Source: Desulfotomaculum sp.
Lineage (GTDB): Bacteria; Bacillota; Desulfotomaculia; Desulfotomaculales; Nap2-2B
Assembly (NCBI GenBank): GCA_003513005.1
Contig: DOTD01000092.1
Location: 1-64,000 of the forward strand
DNA length: 64,000 nt
Direction: 5' to 3'
Of the stretch, positions 24,924 to 31,448 are shown piece by piece. The notes below the pieces were generated by a model. That model was not told the origin of the DNA. It ran no database searches and saw only the letters and a list, made by a program, of their open reading frames with translations. Position numbers and translations under genes: made by a program. How positions within the stretch are numbered: position 1 is the first letter of the stretch; each line of letters begins with the position of its first letter.

Positions 24924-26228
24924 ATGGCTATTATACCACAACTTCGCATATTTGGCTGGAAAGAAATCGAAGAATTAGGTGATTTGGAGCGGTTACCGTC
25001 TCGTGCTGGAATATATGCCGGACGAAAAACTTATTAGACAACTGGAAAAAGAGCGGTATAAAGGATGGGACGATTATCCCGTACGGGCGATGTGGAACTC
25101 CGTATTTGCCGGCATAGTGTTTCAGCATGATAACGTAGAAAAACTGCGCCGGGAACTAAGGCGAAACGGTCAACTGCGGAATATGAGCGGATTTAAAAGT
25201 AAGGCCGTGCCCCCAGCATGGGTATATACACGATTTTTGAAAAAAATATTAAACATACGGAAAAAGTAGACGAGATATTCGAAAAGCTGGTTGAACAGTT
25301 GCAGGAACTATTGCCTGACTTCAGCAAGCACCTGGCCGTAGACAGCAAAGCCATCTCATCGGCTGCCCAGGGGAAGAATGGTAACCAGACCCCGAATGGC
25401 AGACGGGATACGGATGCCGATTATGGGAAAAAAGAGTACCGGGGTCAGAACAAAAACGGCAGCCTCTGGGAAAAGATCGTGAAGTGGTTTGGCTACAAGC
25501 TGCATTCAGTCGTGGATGCAACCTATGAATTGCCCGTGGCCTATAAAGTCACAAAAGCTTCGGCTTCAGACATCACAGAAGGACACGCCTTACTTGAACA
25601 GATGGAAGAAAAGCAACTGGAGATTTTGAAAACAGCAGAAACATTGGTGGGAGATAAGGGCTATGATGATACAAAACTGATCAAGAAATGCTGGGATCAG
25701 TATCAAATCAAACCGGTAATCGACATACGCAACATGTGGAAAGACGGGGAAGAAACGCGCCTGCTTAACGGAAGAACCAATGTAACTTATAACTATAAAG
25801 GCAACGTTTACTGCTATTGCCCAAAAACAAATACCAAACGGGAAATGACCAATGGGGGGTTTGAAAAAGACCGAAGCACCTTAAAGAAATTATGTCCGGC
25901 CAAACAGTACGGAATTATCTGCCAAGGCCAAGAAGCATGTCCGGTGGCGCAAGGGCTTCGGATCCCCCTAACGGAAGATCGAAGAATCTTTACGCCGATT
26001 GATCGCGCAAGCTACAAGTGGGGAAAAGAATATGACAAACGTGCCAGTGTGGAACGAGTAAATAGCCGGTTAGACGTCTCCTTTGGCTTTGAACTGCACA
26101 CAATCCGGGGAATGGCCAAGATGAAACTAAGGTGCGGATTGGCGCTGTGTGTTATGCTGGCCATGGACGAGAGGCGAATCAAAGGAAAACAAAAAGAGAA
26201 AATGCGAAGTCTGGTGGCAGCAGCCTAA
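24924..26228 (+). pseudogene. DDE transposase (IS4/IS5/IS1182-like), two frameshifts
   Basis: Begins MAIIPQLRIFGWKEIEELGDLER, shifts +1 at about 24995 (extra T), continues RLVLEYMPDEKLIRQLEKE, then shifts -1 at the A7 run near 25241-25247 into HTEKVDEIFEKL and reads to the end. The second part has the DDE core: HLAVDSKAI, VGDKGYDD and SVERVNSRLD. The two shifts compensate each other's frame, but the original frame meets TAG between them, so no full protein is made without two slips. A single -1 event at A7 could in principle be programmed, but the first lesion argues for decay. The element interrupts the JetD-like gene. Terminal inverted repeats were not identified. Confidence 0.75.
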
Positions 26229-26456
26229 AAAGTATCCATATAGAAATAACTTTTCCGATAAAATATCCTCAGCCCTAAACTGGGGAAACAGGATAGGTGT
26301 ACTCATTATCATGGTAAAATGAGAAAAATAATTTAATTAATAAAGAAATATGTCATTATTGTAGCACAGTTTCAATTTACCAATTGAGAATGCTTGACCA
26401 ATGACTAAAAAACCAAAAAAAGCTTACAAAGCAAAAAGCATAATACCCAAAAATTC
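26229..26456. other. AT-rich gap after transposase
   Basis: No gene or clear terminal inverted repeat. A hairpin-prone CCCTAAACTGGGG segment lies at about 26273-26285. The right boundary of the transposase element is probably here, but I cannot place it. Confidence 0.4.
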
Positions 26457-26510
26457 TTGACAGCATCATCGATGTGCACTATATTTACAATGCACATATT
26501 TCATGTTAGA
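26457..26510 (+). promoter_or_regulatory. consensus promoter and operator for relB-like antitoxin
   Basis: TTGACA (26457-26462), a 17-base spacer and TATATT (26480-26485) form a near-perfect sigma-A promoter. Inverted arms ATGTGCA and TGCACAT flank the -10 (about 26472-26498), a likely autoregulatory operator. Confidence 0.8.
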
Positions 26511-26543
26511 ATGTATACAATGATAACAAAGGAGGGGTGGCAA

Positions 26544-26825
26544 ATGTCTGAAACGACAAATTTAACCATTCGCATTGATAAGGAACTCAAGGAGCAGGCA
26601 GAACAGCTTTTCTCTGAATTGGGTATGAATATGACGACGGCATTCACCGTCTTCGTCCGACAGGCTGTTCGACAGAGAAAAATACCCTTTGAAATTTCCT
26701 TAAATATTCCGAATACTGAAACAATAGCGGCTATGGAGGAAGCCAATAGAATAAGCCATGACCCAAATGCAAAACGCTATTCAAGTTTTGAAGAATTGGT
26801 AGCGGAGGTCCGGAATGAAGTATGA
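26544..26825 (+). CDS. RelB/DinJ-family antitoxin
   Basis: A 93-residue antitoxin with the ribbon-helix-helix segment TNLTIRIDKELKEQAEQLFSELGMNMTTAFTVFVRQAVRQRKIPF, the DinJ/RelB signature. The C-terminal part (SYSSFEELV-like tail) would cover the toxin. ATG at 26544 is chosen because AAAGGAGG precedes it; upstream in-frame codons lie within the promoter. It overlaps the toxin remnant by 11 bases. Confidence 0.92.
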   Translation: MSETTNLTIRIDKELKEQAEQLFSELGMNMTTAFTVFVRQAVRQRKIPFEISLNIPNTETIAAMEEANRISHDPNAKRYSSFEELVAEVRNEV

Positions 26826-27090
26826 GATTTTATCGACGGGCAGATTCAAAAAGGACTTAAAGGCAATTATGAAGCGAGGGTACAATATCCAATTGCTGCA
26901 AGATGTTGTTTCTCTGCTGGCTGCTGGAATACCCTTGCCGGAAAAAAACAAAGACCATATGTTAACAGGTGATTGGACCAGGCATAGAGAATGCCATATT
27001 ACTCCCGATTGGCTTTAAATTTACAAGATTAACAACGATGTTTTAGTTTTGACGCTTACCAGAACAGGTACACACAGTGACTTGTTTTGA
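26815..27090 (+). pseudogene. YafQ-type mRNA interferase with premature stop
   Basis: The first 67 codons read a YafQ-like toxin (TGRFKKDLKAIMKRGYN ... HMLTGDWTRHRECHITPDWL). A TAA at 27016-27018 interrupts it, but the same frame continues IYKINNDVLVLTLTRTGTHSDLF to TGA at 27088-27090, giving the usual ~91 residues. A single Leu codon change (TTA to TAA) explains it. The C-terminal HSDLF region carries the catalytic His and Phe of YafQ enzymes, so the truncated toxin should be inactive. Confidence 0.85.
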
Positions 27091-27145
27091 ACAAAACACC
27101 CGGGTCAAACCATTTTTTTCGACAGCGGACAACGGTAAGATCCGG

Positions 27146-27265
27146 TTAACTATCTTTTTCCGGATTACCCTTCTTGTTGTGAAACCTCCGTTCGGAAAGC
27201 CCCGCCCCGGCAAGACCGGGAAGCAGCATCAGGCTCAACACAAGAAACAAGCAGGTTAAGATCAA
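27146..27265 (-). pseudogene. signal-peptide-like fragment
   Basis: A 39-codon frame reading a hydrophobic LTCLFLVLSLMLLPGLAGAG segment with an AxA-like cleavage site, then a basic tail and a stop. It looks like the 5' end of an exported protein gene, possibly a displaced piece of the SLH gene. No ribosome site is evident. Confidence 0.3.
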
Positions 27266-27289
27266 AATCTAAAAAATTAATCCTCCAGT

Positions 27290-27395
27290 TTCCCCCTCCC
27301 CCAACCCCCTCCCGCTCATAAGGAGGGGGAATTAGGCAATTACAATCTTCTCTTGCTCCTTTCCCCTTGAAGGGGAAGGGTTAGGGTGGGGGTGT
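27290..27395. repeat. hairpin-rich G/C-run repeat
   Basis: A ten-base-pair stem TTCCCCCTCC/GGAGGGGGAA (27290-27331) is followed by a TTCCCC/GGGGAA hairpin (27361-27376) and a GGGTTAGGGTGGGGGTG run. It resembles dispersed intergenic repeats or a terminator pair for the SLH pseudogene. Function unknown. Confidence 0.5.
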
Positions 27396-27404
27396 TTTAA
27401 TACT

Positions 27405-28505
27405 CTATTTTTCAGACAACCTTTTCAGCATGGTTGCGCATTCCGCTCTGGTAGAAGTTTTTTGCGGCCCAAAGGTTCCGTCGGGATAGCCGCTGACCAA
27501 TCCCTGGTGTACGGCTGCCGCCGCCGCGGTTTTCGCCCAGGCGGAAATCTCTCCGGCATCGGAAAAACGCCCCGGCAGTTCAGCGGTTTGCGCTTCGTTT
27601 AGCTCTGCGGAGATTCCCTTGGCGGTAAGGGCGCGGGTGATCAAGGCGGCTACCTGCTCCCTGGTTACCGGGTCATCAGGGCCAAACTGGTTTTTGCTAT
27701 AACCCTTAACCAGGCCGTTATGGACGGCGGAGGCAATAACCCGGTAGTGCCAGGCGCCCGGTAAAACGTCGGCGAAGGTCTCTTCCGCCGCCTCCGGTAG
27801 ACTCAGGACGCGCACCAAAAGGGCGGTGAATTCCGCTCTGGTCACTGGCTGATCCGGCCGGCAGGCGCCATCGGGGTAGCCTTTGAGAAAACCTTTGGCG
27901 GCCATGAATTCGATTGCTTCTTTAGCCCAGTGGCCGGCAATGTCTTTAAAGGTAACGGGAGGCGCCTGAGTTGCCTTTTCGGTGGCTAAGACGGCAAATT
28001 TGGTAAAGTGGTCTACCTCGCCGCTTACCGTGCCGGCTGCCAGATCTACCTTCATATTAGCCAGTTCCACCTATTTCCGGATGCTTTCATCAAACCAATA
28101 GATGCTGACGCGGTGTTTTTCAGGGTTTGCCCCGGACTGATTAAAGGCAAGGGTGATAGTTACCGGCTTTGTAAAGTCGCCTGCTTTGTCGTTGGTAATT
28201 TCAAATATTTCACTGACCAGCTTAGCTTTGGCCGGCAGCGGCAGGTTTAAGGCAGTGGCTGCCTTTTCAATCTTTACTTTGATCTCGTCGGCTACCGCCC
28301 CGGCCGGGATGGTTATGGTAACGCCATCTTTGTTCACTGTTTTACCGGCGGAAGTGACGGTTTCCCCAGTCGCCGCCGCCACCACCGCCGCCGCCACCAC
28401 CGCCTGCCGGAGGCGCGCTTACCGTCGTGAAATTCCACACAGGCCCTTCTCTAACGACGCCATGGTTATCCCTGGCAACTACGTTCCGGATTATTACTAT
28501 GACGC
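27405..28505 (-). pseudogene. SLH-domain cell-surface protein, broken and 5'-truncated
   Basis: The C-terminal ~190 residues are three S-layer homology domains (FKDIAGHWAKEAIEFMAAKG, FADVLPGAWHYRVIASAVHNG, FSDAGEISAWAKTAAAAAVH) that would anchor the protein to cell-wall polymers. Upstream is a ZU5-like beta domain (GVTITIPAGAVADEIKVKIEKA) and a poly-Gly linker. An in-frame TAG at 28071-28073 replaces a likely Trp codon (RKWVELANMK), and a one-base shift at the end of the Gly run (about 28370) separates an upstream segment VVREGPVWNFTTVSAPPAG. The coding signal stops near 28505, so the N-terminus is lost. Confidence 0.8.
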
Positions 28506-28842
28506 TTCTGAAATACAGAGAATGGGAAGAGTTTAAGTTTCAAGTACAAAATGAAGAGAGCTTCTTCTTTGAAGCTTATGAAGATACCATACGAGCTATT
28601 TGCAGGAATTTGATTAGATCTTTCCCCGAAAGTGAACTTAAATTGTTATGGTTGCACTCCAATGCATATTTCAATTGCGAAAAAAAAGGTTCCCTGTTTT
28701 GGATGAAATGATTGAGAATGTAGAAGATGAGTTGTATTCAATAGTCTGCGATGTTGTTGCGGCCGCAAATGAAGAAATAGAGAATCCAAGCAATGAGAAG
28801 GAATATGACAATCCCATCAAACCCTTAGAAAAAAATATTTAA
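28499..28842 (+). pseudogene. hypothetical protein, frameshifted in an A8 run
   Basis: Two overlapping frames join into one acidic helical protein of about 114 residues: REWEEFKFQVQNEESFFFEAYE ... LWLHSNAYFNCEKK, then FPVLDEMIENVEDELYSIVCDVVAAANEE. The break is at the A8 run about 28680-28687, so replication slippage or a sequencing indel is plausible. The apparent ATG at 28499 lies at the junction with the SLH remnant and has no ribosome site, so the true 5' end may be missing. Family not recognised. Confidence 0.5.
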
Positions 28843-28875
28843 TTCATACTATTATTTAATTCATACTATATATGA

Positions 28876-28901
28876 TTCCCCTGCGAAAAGGGGTATTTTT
28901 T
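28876..28901 (+). terminator. possible terminator
   Basis: Short stem CCCC/GGGG (28878-28893) with an 8-base loop followed by TATTTTTTT. It lies 30 bases after the frameshifted gene. The short stem keeps confidence moderate. Confidence 0.45.
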
Positions 28902-28988
28902 TCTTGCATTTTCCCCTTAAAAAAATTGAACTGGGATTATCATCCATTTAACTGACCATTATTTTGGCTACTTTTACGGTTTTATACT

Positions 28989-30849
28989 TGGATTATGGTT
29001 ATCATCCTTTGTATTACTAGTTTTTTCTAGTAAATGGGCGCAATAATCCCTTGATTATTGTTGTTTACAATTTCTGTAGCCTTTTTCCTTATATCTCCTT
29101 TGAAGAAGCGGACGATTTGCTTGAAGTTGTGTCCAATGATTTTCATCCCGGTAACCAATGTTGCTTTGACTTTACCCCGTACATTAAGTCTTCCTGCCCC
29201 CTGTGAACACTTTAGCGAGGAGTTGGTTCCTTCAATGGCTGTACGTTTGCTGGTAGCTTCTTTCCTGGCTCTTTTGTCCTCTTTCCGTTCGCGAGCTTCG
29301 GCCAGAAATATAGCACTCTGTTCAACTCGCAATACGGTACTATTTTTTCGGAATTCTACCGGGCAGGCGTCTTGCCGGGGACAGTTTGAACAGACATTCC
29401 TGTCGAAATGAGCGAGAATCACCTTGTTCTTTCCATTGAACTGGCAGCTATGTGGAGCGTGTCCTTCTGGGCAGGCCTCAACCGTTTTGTGGTCTTTAAT
29501 GGTAAATGTGGTTAGCGGAAGCTTTTCAGGATCTGGTTGTTTTCCGGTCATGTCTGTATAATGCATCGTAATTCCATTATCTTGCGCTTGCTTTTCTACT
29601 TCCCCGCTAAAATAACCTCCATCGACGTAAAAGTCGGTGACATCCATTTTCTTTTGTATTTCAGGGATGCGCTTTTCTAATATCTCAGCATCGCCAACCC
29701 TGTTTTTCTCGACTGTATAGTCGGTGATTATTTGGACGGGGTTTTCGTCAGCACAAGTTTCGGTGATATTTAGGACTAGACCAACATGCCCTTTGGATCC
29801 CTTCTTACGGTAGGTCACATCTTGGTCGTAGGCTGATTGCAGGGAGTCGGCCTCAATGTCTTTATTTGCTTTTGCTTTCCAGGTATTCTTCTCGCTATCA
29901 AAAGTAGCCTGCTCGTTGATAAACCGCTGGAGAATCGCTATGGCGTTCAATTCACGTATGTACGGATTTGCTTCGGTGATGGATATCAGTTCGATCCCAA
30001 AATCGAGTATCTCCTGGATGCGTTTTTGTGCTTCACTGCCCCTGGAACGGTATAAGGCCTTCGTTTTGTACTCTGGTTCGAGCACCTGCTTTAAGGAATC
30101 TGTAAGAAGTTCCGGGGGGCAGGCGGTCAGGGCCTGAGACAAAACATCATAGGCCAATGACAGCCGACCCGCCAATTTGATATTGGTCATGATTTGCGTG
30201 GAGTCTGCACGTTGCTCTTTGGTGTTGATCCCAGTTGACTCAATAAACTGCCTGGTTAGTTTTTCGAATTGCCCAAAGATGAGATCGTCTTTATCCGGGT
30301 TTTCAACAGTATAGCGGTAAACCCGCCGCCGAAATTCGTACAAGGTGCGTTCGGCCAGATAGAGTTCACCGAGGTTGCGCAGACCAACAGCATACATAAT
30401 CTGGTAGTTAAAACGAAACTGCTCGAGAATATCTTCGTCGGTGTAATCTTTCATGTGTTTAATGAACTCCAGGGAAAGCAGAATATTTACGGGGAAATTG
30501 GGGCGGCCGTTGTCCAGGCTGTACAAACAGGAAAAAGGAGCCTCATCGATTTTACAAAACACATGCTCATAGAAAAGGGGCGCCCAAGTTTCCTGTAAAC
30601 TGGCTTGTATCTTTGGATTCATCCATGAAAAACTATTAAATAGTTCTCCTTGTAGGTGGTCTTTGTTTTCCCGGAACATCTGAATCCTCCCTGATCGTAT
30701 TTTGTTAGTTTGTCGTCAGATATCTTTCGATCTCTTTATTACACTTCGATATTTACCCTTATTTCTCCTGCTGCCTCAGGAACTAATTTTTGTTATTCTA
30801 TGGGGTTTTTGCAGTAGAATCATATATGGCGCACAGGTGGATTATGGTT
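28989..30849 (-). mobile_element. IS1182-type insertion element (approximate limits)
   Basis: The transposase is bracketed by a 12-bp direct repeat TGGATTATGGTT at 28989-29000 and 30838-30849. I could not identify terminal inverted repeats, so these limits are tentative. To the right, the element seems to have removed the 5' end of a gene whose frame resumes at about 30818. Confidence 0.45.
29027..30679 (-). CDS. IS1182-family DDE transposase
   Basis: A 550-residue full-length transposase. The N-terminal DUF772-like domain (PVNILLSLEFIKHMKDYTDEDILEQF) is followed by a DDE catalytic region: RADSTQIMTNI, FYVDGGYFSGEVEK and, C-terminal, AIEGTNSSLKCSQGAGRLNVRG. A Cys-rich insert (CPEGHAPHSC, CSNCPRQDACP) is typical of this group. 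No frameshift is seen, so the element may be active. Its start region has AGGATTCAG but no strong ribosome site. Confidence 0.93.
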   Translation of the reverse strand: MFRENKDHLQGELFNSFSWMNPKIQASLQETWAPLFYEHVFCKIDEAPFSCLYSLDNGRPNFPVNILLSLEFIKHMKDYTDEDILEQFRFNYQIMYAVGLRNLGELYLAERTLYEFRRRVYRYTVENPDKDDLIFGQFEKLTRQFIESTGINTKEQRADSTQIMTNIKLAGRLSLAYDVLSQALTACPPELLTDSLKQVLEPEYKTKALYRSRGSEAQKRIQEILDFGIELISITEANPYIRELNAIAILQRFINEQATFDSEKNTWKAKANKDIEADSLQSAYDQDVTYRKKGSKGHVGLVLNITETCADENPVQIITDYTVEKNRVGDAEILEKRIPEIQKKMDVTDFYVDGGYFSGEVEKQAQDNGITMHYTDMTGKQPDPEKLPLTTFTIKDHKTVEACPEGHAPHSCQFNGKNKVILAHFDRNVCSNCPRQDACPVEFRKNSTVLRVEQSAIFLAEARERKEDKRARKEATSKRTAIEGTNSSLKCSQGAGRLNVRGKVKATLVTGMKIIGHNFKQIVRFFKGDIRKKATEIVNNNNQGIIAPIY

Positions 30850-31123
30850 TTTTTGGTGGCCGGCAAGAGAAAACCAGAAATATAAAAACCTTTTCCCGGA
30901 AGAAAGCTTTACGATCACTTTAATTGATGAAGAAGATAGTATCTATCAGGTCACGGGAAGAAAAGTTAACTGGGGAAGAGGTAGGGTATATATTGGTAAT
31001 TTATTGAAGAGTTTATTTCAAAAAGATGATCGTATTGTAATTTTCCGTTATGCGTATGACGATAAGGTCTATGTCTACAGCGAACGTAAATATGAAGAAA
31101 TAAATGGGCTTTCAACAATATAA
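30818..31123 (+). pseudogene. 5'-truncated hypothetical protein
   Basis: An open frame of about 100 codons without any plausible start codon, bounded upstream by TAG at 30815. It reads FFWWPARENQKYKNLFPEESFTITL ... YQVTGRKVNWGRGRVYIGNLLKSLF ... VYSERKYEEINGLSTI. Codon usage and regular secondary structure look genuine. The 5' end is probably lost at the insertion boundary. It overlaps the next gene by 20 bases, an operon-like arrangement leading into the defence module. Family not recognised. Confidence 0.55.
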
Positions 31124-31448
31124 ATCTTGGGTTTTTGAACCTGTAAGAGCTAGAGGAATAATCTCACAAACCATATTGGAGCTTTGCAGGACGAAGGACA
31201 ACGTTTTATTTATATCACCATTTTCAACATTTGCTGAAAGTGGTTATTTTAGTGATATCCATCTAATCTGCCCTTGTTTCCTGGCAGATAAAGAAGGACA
31301 TATTTGGCAGGATAGAGAATTTTATGTTGATAATCATTTTTCCAAAGAGGATGATGCCATACGTTTAGCATTAAAGAGTTTGTTGTGCCCAAGGACAGTA
31401 TCTTTGATCAGGCCAGGAGGGATTCAATCCTTGACCTGTCGGATTTAA
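31104..31448 (+). CDS. hypothetical protein upstream of the DUF499 module
   Basis: A 114-residue product that I do not recognise. It contains VFEPVRARGIISQTILELC and SDIHLICPCFLADKEGHIWQD. The last ~20 residues overlap the DUF499 start and look like out-of-frame noise, so the gene may originally have ended differently. It overlaps the preceding fragment by 20 bases and DUF499 by 64. Possibly a small accessory of the defence locus; no function is inferred. Confidence 0.5.
   Translation: MGFQQYKSWVFEPVRARGIISQTILELCRTKDNVLFISPFSTFAESGYFSDIHLICPCFLADKEGHIWQDREFYVDNHFSKEDDAIRLALKSLLCPRTVSLIRPGGIQSLTCRI

Noticed and set aside
27290..27395. Possible CRISPR-like or tandem repeat
   Set aside because: Only two unequal hairpins without regular spacers; no CRISPR array is visible anywhere in the window.
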